Assembly: GCA_964564535.1 (NCBI GenBank)
Contig: CAZMBH010000002.1
Span: 1 to 37,513 of the forward strand
From: GWC2-37-13 sp964564535
Lineage (GTDB): Bacteria; Patescibacteriota; Microgenomatia; UBA1406; GWC2-37-13
DNA: 37,513 nucleotides
Direction: 5' to 3'
The notes below the pieces were generated by a model. That model saw nothing but the letters and a program-made list of their open reading frames with translations, searched no databases and was not told the origin of the DNA. Below are positions 6,689 to 17,294 of this stretch, in pieces. How positions within the stretch are numbered: position 1 is the first letter of the stretch; each line of letters begins with the position of its first letter. The translations under genes were made by a program, and so were the position numbers.

Positions 6689-6994
6689 ATGGATTTTATC
6701 GAAGATGTCATTCACCATCTGAGCCCTTCTCAATTGAGGGCTCTCTACTTGTTGTCAAAAGCCAAAAACGGCATTATCTCTTCTACTGTATCAAGCGAAA
6801 AGATCGGCAAATTGGGCAAAGCGCTTGGTGGAGTATTTTCTTCATTGGTGCGTCATAAAATCAAAGGAGAGCACCTGATTATTCCCTGGGGAAAGTCAGA
6901 AACCGGCCGGGGACTACGGTGGAAGCTAAATACAAAATTAATTAATAAACCTAGATTAAAACAAATAGTTTCGGAAATGATCAACTATGGTTAA
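6689..6994 (+). CDS. Small protein of unknown function, possibly winged-helix
   Basis: 101 residues, not recognised. It begins MDFIEDVIHHLSPSQLRALYLLSKAKNGIISS, which has the look of a helix-turn-helix or winged-helix N-terminus, and carries a Gly/Lys-rich middle (KIGKLGKALGGVFSSLVRHKIKG) and a basic C-terminus. It has no signal peptide. It follows a strong promoter and overlaps the next ORF by 8 nt, so it is translationally coupled to the giant surface protein and could regulate it. That role is inferred only from the arrangement. Confidence 0.6.
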   Translation: MDFIEDVIHHLSPSQLRALYLLSKAKNGIISSTVSSEKIGKLGKALGGVFSSLVRHKIKGEHLIIPWGKSETGRGLRWKLNTKLINKPRLKQIVSEMINYG

Positions 6995-9900
6995 AAAACG
7001 ATATATTAGAAAACTAATTAAATTACTCCTAAACTTGGTTGTTATTGTTGTTGTAATAGTACCATGGGATCTTTTATCAACTTATAGACTTAATCAAGTA
7101 GAAGCAGCTTCACACTCGATTACAAACCAGGTTGACTTTGAATCAGGATATTTTACCAATGCAGAGTCAAAGAGCAAAGAGGGAGAGATAAAAATAAAAC
7201 CGGAGATAACTTGGAATACTAGGGTTTTTAAAACTCCAAAATTAGGGATGAGTAACCAGACGCCAATCGTAAGCGACGGAAACTATATCTATGCCTTGTT
7301 TAATCTGGATAGCTATTTTGCCAGATATATACCATCAGAAGATAGATGGCAACAACTGGCCAATGCTCCACATATGGCTTATGACGGCGCTGATATGACA
7401 GTGATGGGTAATTACATATATGTTATTTACGGAGGATATCAGAAAGAGTTCAGTCGATATTCTATAATCGCCGACGCCTGGGAAGACTTGACATCAGCAC
7501 CCGATCTCTTTGTTAGCGGCTCCTCTCTTGTTTCAGACGGCACATATTTATATGCGTCAAGGGGAGGTTGGACTTCTGATTTTTGGAAGTATGATCTTTC
7601 GACAAACGCTTGGACGGCTCTTACCAATCCGCCGGCCGGATTACAGCAGGGAAGCGATATGTTATATAGTAACGGGGCTCTATATGTTCCTCGCGGTTAC
7701 TATCAGAATTTTTATAAATATGACATCGCAACCGGTACGTGGTCGTCTCTGGCTAATATTCCGGCAGATTTTTATCCGATGTATGGGAATCATAACCTGG
7801 GTATAAACGGAGATTATATTTATTTTACGCGTGATTATAGTTCGACGACAACTTTTTATCGTTATAAGATCAGTGATAATACTTGGGAGTCATTAACCGG
7901 CTTGCCTTATGCAACAGCTTATGCAGGAAACGTTTATAATGCCTCCGATGGCTATCTATACGTTTTCCGTGGAAACGGCACCTATGATTTTTGGAAGTAT
8001 GATATTTCGGCCAATAGCTTTTTAGGATTAGCCGATCTTCCTAATGCGCCAACAACCGGCGGAGATATGATCTATCATAGCGATTACTTATACTATCCAA
8101 GAGGTGGCTCACAGAATTTTTATCGTTATAATATTTCTTCAAATGCTTGGGAGACTAAAAGTAGTACGCCTGCATCTTTCTCAGATGACACAAAGGGAAC
8201 TTTGGCTGGAAGTTACCTGTATTTTGTAAGAGGAAGCGGGTCAAATAACCTTTACAGGTATGATCCGGCTGGAGACAGTTGGACAACAATGACAGCTACG
8301 ACTCCATCAACTACGGGTTATGGCTCAACTCTTGTATATCCAGGTACAGGTGATTATATGTATGCAACAAGGGGTTATCTCACCAGGACATTTTGGAGAT
8401 ATCAAATCTCTACTGATACATGGAGTGATCCTTTAGTAGCTGATCTGCCGGATAATGCCGAAGCCGGATATGGTTCAAGAATGGTATCTGACGGTACTGA
8501 TATTTATTATATCTCCGGTCATGGAATATCACAGATTCTTAAATATACGGTCGTATCAGATACGTGGACATCACTTGGGAATCTGCCGTTTGCTCCATTT
8601 TTAGGAACAGATGCTGCGTACTATAACGGAAAAATATATTTTCAAGCAGGCTATTTAAAACCTGATATTTGGGAGTATACGATCTCGTCAGGTGTTTGGC
8701 GTTGGTTAGGACAGATGCAGACTTACGGCGGAACAGAAATTTCTTATTATACCGGAGCATCACTTGAGACAGATGGAAGTGGATATTTTTATTCAAATCT
8801 TGGTAATAGTGTTTACAGGATGTTTGGCTTTACTGTTGAGGCTCATAACTATCAGTCTTCAGGTACTTGGACAAGTCAGCCAATCGATTTAGGTTATGTT
8901 TCTGATTGGACTTCGCTTGCGTCAAGTTTATCAACTCCAGGAGATTCAACCGTTACTTTTGAAACAAGAACAAGTGCCGATAAAACAAGTTGGTCAAGCT
9001 GGAGCAGTGTCAGCGGTACGACCATTTCATCGATAGTCGCCAGGTATATAGAAATTAAGGCGACTATGACTGCCTCATCAGATCAAAGTCAGACTCCTAT
9101 AATTTATTCCTTAACAATAAATTATACAGGTGATGAAAATATACCTAGTAATCCGACTTCATTTACAGGAAAATCACAGGCAGTAAATGGAGTTACTTTG
9201 ACAACAGGTTCAAGCTATGGTCATTATCAGCCTTATTTTAGTTGGACCGGTGCTACTGATACAGAGACAAGTATAGCTGGTTACTATGTATATTTTGGCT
9301 CAAATAGCAGCGCTGATCCAGAAGTTTCCGGTTATTATCAAACAGCCTCAACCTATACGGCGACTTTAGAGATGACAACAGGAACAACGTATTATTTAAG
9401 ATTAAAAACAAAAGATACGGCCGGAAATATTTCACCAGCAACAACTGGATTTACATATACTTATACGGGTGTCTCACCTCCGCAAACTATCACTCAAACT
9501 TTAAGTACTGATTTTTTAGAAGGAACTGCAACTGATATTTCAACAACTGATGATGAGATTAAGTTAAGTAGTAAGTCAGGTTTTTGGCAACAAGAGAGAC
9601 TGAGTTTAATGCCCGCCGGCGTATATTATGGATCGGATTTCGCCTATGTCTCATCGACTAATAAACTGTATATTTTCAGAGGTTATAATACAACAACGTT
9701 TTACGAATATGATGTGGCAACTGATGTTTGGTCAACAAAAGCAACTACACCAGAGGCAGTTTATCATGGGGGCGATGTAATTGAGGGGCCAGAAGGATAT
9801 CTTTATGGATTTAAAGGTTATAACACTACTAAATTCTGGCGTTATGATATTATCGCTAATACTTGGGACGATTCAGCTGCCGTTGATCTACCGCAAGCTG

Positions 9901-12900
9901 TTTATACTGGAGGGAATCTCATTTATGATGGTAATCGTTATATATATGCAACACGAGGTAATGCCGACGATGCTTTTTATCGGTATGATACTGAAGGGAA
10001 TATTTGGGAGCAGATGGCAAATATTGATTTTGGAGGGCCAAGCACTCAAGTAAACAATGTGGTAAGTGATGGAGCTAATATGGCTTATGATGGAAGCGAT
10101 ACGATCTATCTTACTCAAGGTGCAAGGTCAGGCTTTGCCAGTTATAGTATTTCTGCAAACGCATGGACAGTCTTAACCAATACTCCAATGTTAATTGGAG
10201 TTGGATCGAAGATCGAGTATGACTCAACCAGTAATTCAATTTATTTTTTTCCGGGAAATCAAGACGCATTTTTTTACAGATATGATATCTCTACCCAAAG
10301 CTGGGTTGAACTGACAGAAATTCCGATGACAATTGGCGGAGGGTCGGCAATGAGAAACGTAAATGGATCATTATACATTGCAAGAGGTCAAGGAGGCCAA
10401 AACATTTATAAGTATAATATTGCCAAATCATCATGGCTTATTCCTAATACTAATTTATTTGGCGATTGGTTTAGAGGTTCATATAGCTTAGGATTTTATT
10501 ATGGATCGGATATTATAAAAGGTGATGGTGACAATTTCTATTTTACTAGAGGAAATTATGACAACCTGTTTTATAGATATGATAGTGCTACCGGAACATC
10601 AACTAAAATGGCTGATGCGCCAGCCGGATTCTATATTGGATCAGAACTAGTCTATGATTCGACCAATAATAAGATCTATGCAACAATGATGAATTATTTC
10701 AAAAAGTTTTTTGTTTATGATATTGCGACCGATAGCTGGTCGGAACTAGTCTCTGATCCGCCACCTTTTGATTTGGGAGAGGGGTCAGCGCTAACTTATG
10801 ATGGATCAAGATATATTTATTGGACAAGAGGGGCAGGAACAACTTCATTTTATCGTTATGATACTCAAGGATCAGATGGTTCACGTTGGTCATCAGCTTT
10901 AGCAACTGTTCCATCCGGCGTCAGTTATGGAGGAGATATTATTTACAAAGATAATTATATTTATGCAATTCGTGGAGGAACAGGATTACAGTTCTATCGT
11001 TACGATGTTGGCGCTAATACATGGAGTGATCCGGCAGTGGCTGATCTACCTATCGGAAGTGGCATATATAACGATGGATTTTTAGTCGATGGCGGGGGTG
11101 ATTATCTTTATGCCTGCCGTGGATGGAACCAACCCGGATGTCTGAGATATTCTATTTCTGGGAATACTTGGGAAGCGATTGCTAATGCTCCAGCTAATAT
11201 ATATGTTGGTGGAGCTGGGGCTTCAAATGGCGTAGACAAGATCTTTATGATTCCTGGAGGATCGGGAACAAATACTTATCCCAACGGGCTTTATACCTAT
11301 GTGATGCAGACAGCAACTTCATCTTTTGAAGAGTCAGGGAACTATGTTTCACCAAGTCATGATCTAACATCAACATATAGATTTGCCAATATTAATTTAA
11401 CTTACACGTCCGCTACCAATTCGACTCTGACAGTCCATACGAGTTCATCATCGGATAATTCAACCTGGTCGGACTGGTCTGAAGCCTCAGAAATTAAAAA
11501 CGTTAGCACAACTTATACTTATAAAATTAACTCAACTGCTAACCGTTATTTAAAAGTTAAGCTGGCTTTAACATCGTCTGACGGTATTTATTCCGGTGTT
11601 GTTTCCGACTATACAGTTAACTACTATCAGGATATATCAGCGCCGACTAATCCGACTTCTTTGTTACCATATTCAACCTCAACTCAAAGCGCTTCAATTA
11701 CGACTAATACCTGGTACAACTATACAGCTCCGAATTTTGACTGGCCGGATGCTGATGCGGTCGGTGGAGCCACTGATGGAACTGGAGGATCAGGAGTAGC
11801 GGGATATTATGTATATTTCGGTACAGATCCGGATGTTAATGCTTCTGAATCTGGAACATTAACGACTGCTTCATCATATACTGCATCTAGTTTAACGTCC
11901 GGTGAAACTTATTATCTTCGGATTCAGACAGTTGATGACGATGATAATTTTTCTTCGACTAACTGGCAACCGTTTATCTATAAATTTGACTCTGATTCAC
12001 CGACCAATCCGGTGACAATTAGTGTTGATCCGCCGGGATATACATCAATAAATGATTATTCATTTACCTTAAAAAGTGCAACCGATAGTGCATCATTGAT
12101 AGGCGCGTATTGTTATAAATATAAAACAGCTGAGGATGAGTATTCTTCAGAAACATGTTTAACAACAATGGATGCAAATGGTACGGCTACAGCCAGCGGT
12201 ATTCTTGCCTATGATGATGGAGAAAATAATACTTTTTACGTCCGTTCCCGTGACAATGCCGGAAATTATGCATCAACTTATGCCACCCAAATTTATAAAT
12301 ATTCGGGAACGGCGCCGTCAAAACCAACTAACTTGGAAGTTACGGTGCCAACGGATGGAAGTGCTTCAAATACGGTCAATGAATTTGCATTTGCCTGGGA
12401 AGCCCCCGAATCATTTTCCGGTGCATCATCAGGACTTAAATATTATTATTCTATTAACGCTTTACCAATAGGTAATAATGTAAATGAAATCGGTTTGACA
12501 AATACTTATTTGACAAGTGATGCATACGCAACCCAAAAAGGGGAGAACGTTTTTTATGTTGTTGCCAAAGACGAAGCCGGAAATATTGATTATTCAAATT
12601 ACGCAAAAGTTACTTTTACAGCCGATACATCAGCTCCCGGAATACCGCGCAATATTGATATATCTGACGTATCGATAAAAGAAACTTCAAGTTGGAGGTT
12701 GGCTCTTTCTTGGGATACACCAGAATCAACCGGTTCAGGAGTTGCTTCATATAAGGTCTATCGTTCTGCAGTGGAAGATTCAAGTTGTAGTGCTAATTAT
12801 AGTGACTTTAACTACGTTGCTTCAACCACTCAGACGTCCTATGTTGATACCGGATTGACTCAGACAACAAAATATTATTGTGTTAAAGCCTGCGATTCAA

Positions 12901-14189
12901 CTAATGAATGTTCGGCGACGTCAGACACAGTTGAACTATATCCGGATGGCCGTTGGCGGGTAGCACCAACGATAATCGGGGAGCCGACGGCGACGGTTAA
13001 AACAAAAACGGCAACGATCGGTTGGTCGACCACCCGAACAGCTAGTTCGTTTGTCAAATACGGAAAAACATCAGGAAGTTATGGCGAAGAGGTTGGTTCA
13101 TCAACTCAAATTGCCGCACATACGATCGTACTTTCCGGACTTGATCCGGGGACGACCTACTACTATAAAACCCTTTGGACAGATGAAGATGGTAATACCG
13201 GCAGCTCTGAAGAGTATAGTTTTGTTACCAACGCAGCCCCATTTGTCTCATCGGTCAAATTTTCAAATGTCAACATTAATACTGCTTTTGTTAACTTTAC
13301 GATAAAAAGCGCCATTAAAGCCTCGATCGAATATGGTGAAACAATTAGTTACGGGTCAACAAAATCCTTGTCAACTTCAACCAGTGAGTCAAGTTATACA
13401 GTAAGTCTGGATAGTTTGGTAGAAGGGACAGTTTATCATCTCCGGATAGCCGGTGAGGATGAAGAGGGAAATGTATATTATAGTGACGATTATACTTTTG
13501 AAACCCTGCCGACACCAAAAATATTAAACTTGAAACTTCAACAGGTATCAGGAATGGCGACGGCAACTTTAAGATTATTATGGACGTCGAATACTTTGAT
13601 TTCTTCAATCGTCACATATTATCCAACAGCTAGTCCGGAACGGGCGGTTGATTCAATCAGTCTGGCATTGAAAAAAAGCCATGAAGTCATCTTGAAAAAT
13701 CTAAATGATGACACTGACTATACTTTGATTATCAAAGGAAAAGATAGCGCCGGAAATGAGTCTCAGATCGAAACCAGGAAAGTTAAAACATCTAATGATA
13801 TGAGGGCCCCGGAAATTCAGAATATGAATGTCGAGGCAACTATTGTTGGTGTAGGGGACACGGCTAAAGCCCAAATTGTTGTTTCTTGGGATACCGATGA
13901 ACCGGCGACTACTCAGGTTGAATACGCTCAGGGAACCGGTACATCATATGATCAAACAACTCAAGAAGACAGCAGTTTGACAACCAATCATACAGTGACG
14001 ATCACTGGTCTGACTCCGGCAAAAATTTATCATTTACGGGCATCCTCAAAAGATAAATCTGGCAATATCGGACTATCATTTGATACAGTTATAATTACCC
14101 CCAAGTCAACCAAGGATGCACTGACTTTGGTAATTGAGAACCTGTCGAAGACATTTGGATTTTTAAATAATTTAAATATTAAACAATAG
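6987..14189 (+). CDS. Giant secreted/surface protein with two kelch-like propellers and FN3-type domains
   Basis: 2400 residues. N-terminal export signal: MVKKRYIRKLIK then a hydrophobic helix (VVIVVVIVPW), with possible cleavage near VEAAS (about 40). Residues about 70-620 and 865-1440 are two arrays of kelch-like blades, each of the type YRYDISTNTWxxL...P followed by GGDxIYxxDYLYxxRG. Each array is followed by a beta domain (YQSSGTWTSQPIDLG; NLTYTSATNSTLTVHTSS). FN3-like units start near 715, 1549, 1669, 1774, 1881, 1990, 2084, 2175 and 2272, with TYYLR, TYYYKT and VYHLRI strands. No LPxTG-type signal or C-terminal membrane helix is seen, so it is either released or held by an uncleaved N-terminal helix. 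Likely a cell-surface adhesin or contact protein. Followed by MacB-like genes. Confidence 0.88.
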   Translation: MVKKRYIRKLIKLLLNLVVIVVVIVPWDLLSTYRLNQVEAASHSITNQVDFESGYFTNAESKSKEGEIKIKPEITWNTRVFKTPKLGMSNQTPIVSDGNYIYALFNLDSYFARYIPSEDRWQQLANAPHMAYDGADMTVMGNYIYVIYGGYQKEFSRYSIIADAWEDLTSAPDLFVSGSSLVSDGTYLYASRGGWTSDFWKYDLSTNAWTALTNPPAGLQQGSDMLYSNGALYVPRGYYQNFYKYDIATGTWSSLANIPADFYPMYGNHNLGINGDYIYFTRDYSSTTTFYRYKISDNTWESLTGLPYATAYAGNVYNASDGYLYVFRGNGTYDFWKYDISANSFLGLADLPNAPTTGGDMIYHSDYLYYPRGGSQNFYRYNISSNAWETKSSTPASFSDDTKGTLAGSYLYFVRGSGSNNLYRYDPAGDSWTTMTATTPSTTGYGSTLVYPGTGDYMYATRGYLTRTFWRYQISTDTWSDPLVADLPDNAEAGYGSRMVSDGTDIYYISGHGISQILKYTVVSDTWTSLGNLPFAPFLGTDAAYYNGKIYFQAGYLKPDIWEYTISSGVWRWLGQMQTYGGTEISYYTGASLETDGSGYFYSNLGNSVYRMFGFTVEAHNYQSSGTWTSQPIDLGYVSDWTSLASSLSTPGDSTVTFETRTSADKTSWSSWSSVSGTTISSIVARYIEIKATMTASSDQSQTPIIYSLTINYTGDENIPSNPTSFTGKSQAVNGVTLTTGSSYGHYQPYFSWTGATDTETSIAGYYVYFGSNSSADPEVSGYYQTASTYTATLEMTTGTTYYLRLKTKDTAGNISPATTGFTYTYTGVSPPQTITQTLSTDFLEGTATDISTTDDEIKLSSKSGFWQQERLSLMPAGVYYGSDFAYVSSTNKLYIFRGYNTTTFYEYDVATDVWSTKATTPEAVYHGGDVIEGPEGYLYGFKGYNTTKFWRYDIIANTWDDSAAVDLPQAVYTGGNLIYDGNRYIYATRGNADDAFYRYDTEGNIWEQMANIDFGGPSTQVNNVVSDGANMAYDGSDTIYLTQGARSGFASYSISANAWTVLTNTPMLIGVGSKIEYDSTSNSIYFFPGNQDAFFYRYDISTQSWVELTEIPMTIGGGSAMRNVNGSLYIARGQGGQNIYKYNIAKSSWLIPNTNLFGDWFRGSYSLGFYYGSDIIKGDGDNFYFTRGNYDNLFYRYDSATGTSTKMADAPAGFYIGSELVYDSTNNKIYATMMNYFKKFFVYDIATDSWSELVSDPPPFDLGEGSALTYDGSRYIYWTRGAGTTSFYRYDTQGSDGSRWSSALATVPSGVSYGGDIIYKDNYIYAIRGGTGLQFYRYDVGANTWSDPAVADLPIGSGIYNDGFLVDGGGDYLYACRGWNQPGCLRYSISGNTWEAIANAPANIYVGGAGASNGVDKIFMIPGGSGTNTYPNGLYTYVMQTATSSFEESGNYVSPSHDLTSTYRFANINLTYTSATNSTLTVHTSSSSDNSTWSDWSEASEIKNVSTTYTYKINSTANRYLKVKLALTSSDGIYSGVVSDYTVNYYQDISAPTNPTSLLPYSTSTQSASITTNTWYNYTAPNFDWPDADAVGGATDGTGGSGVAGYYVYFGTDPDVNASESGTLTTASSYTASSLTSGETYYLRIQTVDDDDNFSSTNWQPFIYKFDSDSPTNPVTISVDPPGYTSINDYSFTLKSATDSASLIGAYCYKYKTAEDEYSSETCLTTMDANGTATASGILAYDDGENNTFYVRSRDNAGNYASTYATQIYKYSGTAPSKPTNLEVTVPTDGSASNTVNEFAFAWEAPESFSGASSGLKYYYSINALPIGNNVNEIGLTNTYLTSDAYATQKGENVFYVVAKDEAGNIDYSNYAKVTFTADTSAPGIPRNIDISDVSIKETSSWRLALSWDTPESTGSGVASYKVYRSAVEDSSCSANYSDFNYVASTTQTSYVDTGLTQTTKYYCVKACDSTNECSATSDTVELYPDGRWRVAPTIIGEPTATVKTKTATIGWSTTRTASSFVKYGKTSGSYGEEVGSSTQIAAHTIVLSGLDPGTTYYYKTLWTDEDGNTGSSEEYSFVTNAAPFVSSVKFSNVNINTAFVNFTIKSAIKASIEYGETISYGSTKSLSTSTSESSYTVSLDSLVEGTVYHLRIAGEDEEGNVYYSDDYTFETLPTPKILNLKLQQVSGMATATLRLLWTSNTLISSIVTYYPTASPERAVDSISLALKKSHEVILKNLNDDTDYTLIIKGKDSAGNESQIETRKVKTSNDMRAPEIQNMNVEATIVGVGDTAKAQIVVSWDTDEPATTQVEYAQGTGTSYDQTTQEDSSLTTNHTVTITGLTPAKIYHLRASSKDKSGNIGLSFDTVIITPKSTKDALTLVIENLSKTFGFLNNLNIKQ

Positions 14190-14198
14190 AATATGTTT

Positions 14199-14265
14199 GT
14201 CATTCCCGCGAAGGCGGGAATCCAGAACAATCAAGCACTGGATCCCCGACTAGATCGGGGATGAC
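14199..14265. repeat. Face-to-face palindrome pair (MITE-like), copy 4
   Basis: Units at 14199-14225 (GTCATTCCC..GGGAATCCAG) and 14238-14265 (CTGGATCCCC..GGGGATGAC, loop one base longer) with a 12-nt spacer. It lies between the giant surface protein and the ABC ATPase gene. The same right-hand unit occurs in copy 7 at 27356-27383. Confidence 0.87.
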
Positions 14266-14276
14266 AAGAAAAAAAC

Positions 14277-15074
14277 ATGAATACAACAAATAATAAAACC
14301 ATTATCGAAATTGCTAATTTGAAGAAGTCGTTTGTAATGAGAGATAGCGAAATTAATATTCTTAAAGGGATAAATATTAAAGTTAAACAAGGAGAGTTTG
14401 CAATCATTTTTGGACCGTCAGGTTGCGGAAAATCAACACTTCTTCACTGTATCTTGGGTTTGGAACCACCAACCTCCGGTCAAGTGTTGGTAGAAGGAAA
14501 AGACTTTTATAAAATGGATGAGGATGAAAGAGCTCTGTATCGACGATTCCATGTTGGAATGGTATTCCAGCAACCATTATGGATTTCAGCTCTTAATATC
14601 ATTGAAAATGTTTGCTTCCCCCTGCACTTGTTGGACCTCGATGAAAAGGAAATAATGGAAAAAGCAAAAAAGAATCTGGAACTAGTCGGAATGGATAAAT
14701 GGGCTGATTATATGCCCAATGAACTATCGGGAGGACAACAGCAAAAAGTAACATTAGCACGAGCCTTAAGTATTGATCCTTTAATGATTGTGGCTGACGA
14801 ACCAACTGGGAATCTTGATACTGTATCCGGACGTGAATTGCTTGAAACATTTTTAAAATTAGTTGATCTTGGAAAAACTATCGTCATGGTCACTCATGAT
14901 TTGGAATATCTGAAATATGCTACCAAAATTTATCATATGTTGGATGGAGAAGTGGTTGAAGAGATCACGGTAAATAAAAAAACAAGATCAAAAGCAAGCA
15001 TTGGTAAAAAAGAGATCGGCGGAACCGAATCAAATGTCCGCGATCGTGATTTCTTAAAGAGATTGAAATTTTAA
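14277..15074 (+). CDS. MacB/LolD-type ABC transporter ATP-binding protein
   Basis: 265 residues. Walker A GPSGCGKST (about 43-51), Q-loop MVFQQPLW, signature LSGGQQQKVTLARAL, Walker B MIVADEPTGNLD and the switch histidine in MVTHD. These are the features of the MacB/LolD/FtsE class, which power mechanotransmission permeases and do not move substrate through a channel. A basic tail of about 40 residues after the ABC domain (KKTRSKASIGKKEIGG) is longer than usual. The permease gene follows after 82 nt, which hold a palindrome pair. The transported or released substrate is unknown; the surface protein upstream is one candidate. Confidence 0.93.
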   Translation: MNTTNNKTIIEIANLKKSFVMRDSEINILKGINIKVKQGEFAIIFGPSGCGKSTLLHCILGLEPPTSGQVLVEGKDFYKMDEDERALYRRFHVGMVFQQPLWISALNIIENVCFPLHLLDLDEKEIMEKAKKNLELVGMDKWADYMPNELSGGQQQKVTLARALSIDPLMIVADEPTGNLDTVSGRELLETFLKLVDLGKTIVMVTHDLEYLKYATKIYHMLDGEVVEEITVNKKTRSKASIGKKEIGGTESNVRDRDFLKRLKF

Positions 15075-15085
15075 TAGTTATGCAT

Positions 15086-15144
15086 GTCATCCCCGTGAAA
15101 ACGGGGATCCAGGAGCTCTGGATTCCCGCCTACGCGGGAATGAC
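15086..15144. repeat. Face-to-face palindrome pair (MITE-like), copy 5
   Basis: Units at 15086-15112 (GTCATCCCC..GGGGATCCAG) and 15118-15144 (CTGGATTCCC..GGGAATGAC) with only 5 nt between. It lies between the ABC ATPase and permease genes. The outer bases are T and A. Confidence 0.87.
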
Positions 15145-15156
15145 ACAAGACTAAAT

Positions 15157-17283
15157 ATGGAAGTAAAAAAAACATTCAATATAAAAGACTGGCCGGGAAA
15201 AATAAAGATTTTTATTAAATCCCTACCCGGGATAATGCATACGGTTTATTTGTTTATGACCTTCTTTATCATCCTTTTAATGTTTTTGATAGAAAAAGTT
15301 TATCGACTTTTTGAAAGAATTCCATTTTTCGGCCATTTATTTATAAAACTTGGCGATCTATGGAAAAATAAGATGGGCAAGTTGACCACTGTTTTTACAA
15401 ATAAATTGGAATCCGGTAGATCTTCTCAGGTGGAAAGGATCTACCTGATTAATTTGGCTTACAAAAATATGATGATCAAGAAAACCCGCTCTTTGATTAC
15501 GATCTTTGGAATGTCGGTTGGGGTCGGGGCGATTGTTTTACTGCTCTCCTTGGGTTATGGTATAGAAAGATTAATTATCAGTCGGGTCGCCGGATTAAAT
15601 GAATTGAAAATGATCGATATCTCAGCCGGTGAAAATACAGCCTTAAGATTAAATCAGGATGTTTTTAATAAAATAAACTTAATCAAAGAAAAAAATAAAG
15701 CTCTTCCGATCATTTCAATTGTCGGGCGCATTAGCTATAAAAAGGCCCAAACTGATGTATTAGCCTATGCTGTTCCGAAGGATTATTTACTTAACGGAAT
15801 TAATACTAAGTTTTTAAAAGGAAAGCCATTTGCCAATAACAATTCATTGGATAAAAAATTAAGTCTTGATTTTCAAGAAGATGGGCAGATAGCCGGAACT
15901 GAAACCAAAATTGAATTTGGAGAAATTCATCAAAGAATTGTTAAAGAATCGGTATCTTTTAATCTTAGTCCGGAAAAACCCGTGGCAATTTGGTCAAGCT
16001 GTGAAGTTGGGAGTAAAATGGTTGGTTACGGAGCCAGAATTGACGGTGGCTATACCGGTTATCAATATTGGGGATCAGATTATTATCCTTTTTCGCAAAA
16101 TGGACGGGTTGGTTTTGACAAAAAAAATAATATCTATTTAGGTAAGTGGATCAAGGCAAAGTTCCCAATTTTTGAAAAAAAAGCGGACGGAACTCTTATG
16201 CCAAGTTTAGATGATTTGGGTAAGCAAAGATGGGAGGAAGGCTGCGTTGAGCAAAAAAATATAAATATCACAATCGGAGATAGTTTTGGGTCAGTTTTAG
16301 GTATCTCAACCAGCAGTGCCGAAGTAATATTTACCGATGTATTGGCTGCTTCTGATTCCGCTGAGGCTTCAGCGTCTGCTGCGTATGATGAATCAGTGGT
16401 AGCCACTGATGAGGCGGGGATAGAGATAGTATCCTTGCAGGCGTCTTCCTCTGCACAAAAAAAACAGGTCGAAACATTAAAATTTATTCATAAACCTGAT
16501 GGAGAAGCGGTTGTGTCACTGGGATTTTTAAACTTATTAAATATTGATATTAATAAGGCGGTTGGGACGACCTTTAAATCCTCCTTTATCATCGTTAAAA
16601 GTCTGATGCCCGATATTGAAGGTAAAGTGATGACATCAGACGTTGAATATAAGATTATTGGAGTAATTGATGACACCAACAATACGTACTTTTACGTTCC
16701 ATTTTCTGATATCCAAAAACTGGGAATTAAAAATTTTTCTCAATTTAAATTAATATTAAATAATCAAAAAGATCTGCCGAAAATACGGAAAGATATTGAA
16801 ACAATGGGTTTAAGGACTTCTTCTACTTATGACACAGTCAAACAAATTGAAAGTCTATTCAACAATCTAAGACTATTATTAGCAATTTTAGGAATGGTTG
16901 CTTTAGGCGTTGCGTCGCTTGGAATGTTTAATACTTTGACAGTTTCATTACTTGAGCGCACCAGGGAAACCGGAGGGATGAAAGCAATAGGAATGGTATC
17001 AGATGAAGTGCAAGATCTTTTCCTGGCGGAGGCGATGATCATGGGATTATCCGGCGGAATCGGTGGGTTAGCATTTGGATTCCTGATTGGAGAAACTTTT
17101 TCAATAATAATATCAATTATTGCCATATCAAAAGGCCAGGGTTTCCTTCAGTTGAATTATCTACCGCCATATTTTGTCGCCTTTATTATTATATGTGCTT
17201 TTATGGTAGGATTATTAACAGGTCTTTATCCGGCTTACCGGGCTAAAAAGACCTCCGCATTAAATGCGTTACGTTATGAATAG
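15157..17283 (+). CDS. MacB/FtsX-type ABC transporter permease
   Basis: 708 residues. An extra N-terminal region of about 100 residues with one membrane helix (VYLFMTFFIILLMFLIEKVY) precedes the MacB core, whose first helix is SLITIFGMSVGVGAIVLLLSLGYG (about 112-135). A large extracytoplasmic domain follows, holding a Ser/Ala-rich low-complexity piece (ASDSAEASASAAYDES, near 390-420). The C-terminal three helices have the FtsX pattern LGMFNTLTVSLLERTRETGGMKAIG and YPAYRAKKTSALNALRYE. It pairs with the ATPase gene directly upstream. The N-terminal extension and the longer outer domain (typical MacB permease units are about 400 residues) are unusual. Confidence 0.92.
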   Translation: MEVKKTFNIKDWPGKIKIFIKSLPGIMHTVYLFMTFFIILLMFLIEKVYRLFERIPFFGHLFIKLGDLWKNKMGKLTTVFTNKLESGRSSQVERIYLINLAYKNMMIKKTRSLITIFGMSVGVGAIVLLLSLGYGIERLIISRVAGLNELKMIDISAGENTALRLNQDVFNKINLIKEKNKALPIISIVGRISYKKAQTDVLAYAVPKDYLLNGINTKFLKGKPFANNNSLDKKLSLDFQEDGQIAGTETKIEFGEIHQRIVKESVSFNLSPEKPVAIWSSCEVGSKMVGYGARIDGGYTGYQYWGSDYYPFSQNGRVGFDKKNNIYLGKWIKAKFPIFEKKADGTLMPSLDDLGKQRWEEGCVEQKNINITIGDSFGSVLGISTSSAEVIFTDVLAASDSAEASASAAYDESVVATDEAGIEIVSLQASSSAQKKQVETLKFIHKPDGEAVVSLGFLNLLNIDINKAVGTTFKSSFIIVKSLMPDIEGKVMTSDVEYKIIGVIDDTNNTYFYVPFSDIQKLGIKNFSQFKLILNNQKDLPKIRKDIETMGLRTSSTYDTVKQIESLFNNLRLLLAILGMVALGVASLGMFNTLTVSLLERTRETGGMKAIGMVSDEVQDLFLAEAMIMGLSGGIGGLAFGFLIGETFSIIISIIAISKGQGFLQLNYLPPYFVAFIIICAFMVGLLTGLYPAYRAKKTSALNALRYE

Positions 17284-17294
17284 AAAATATAATT

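Noticed and set aside
6987..14189. Sortase anchoring of the giant surface protein
   Set aside because: No LPxTG-like motif, membrane helix or basic tail is present at its C-terminus (it ends FGFLNNLNIKQ).
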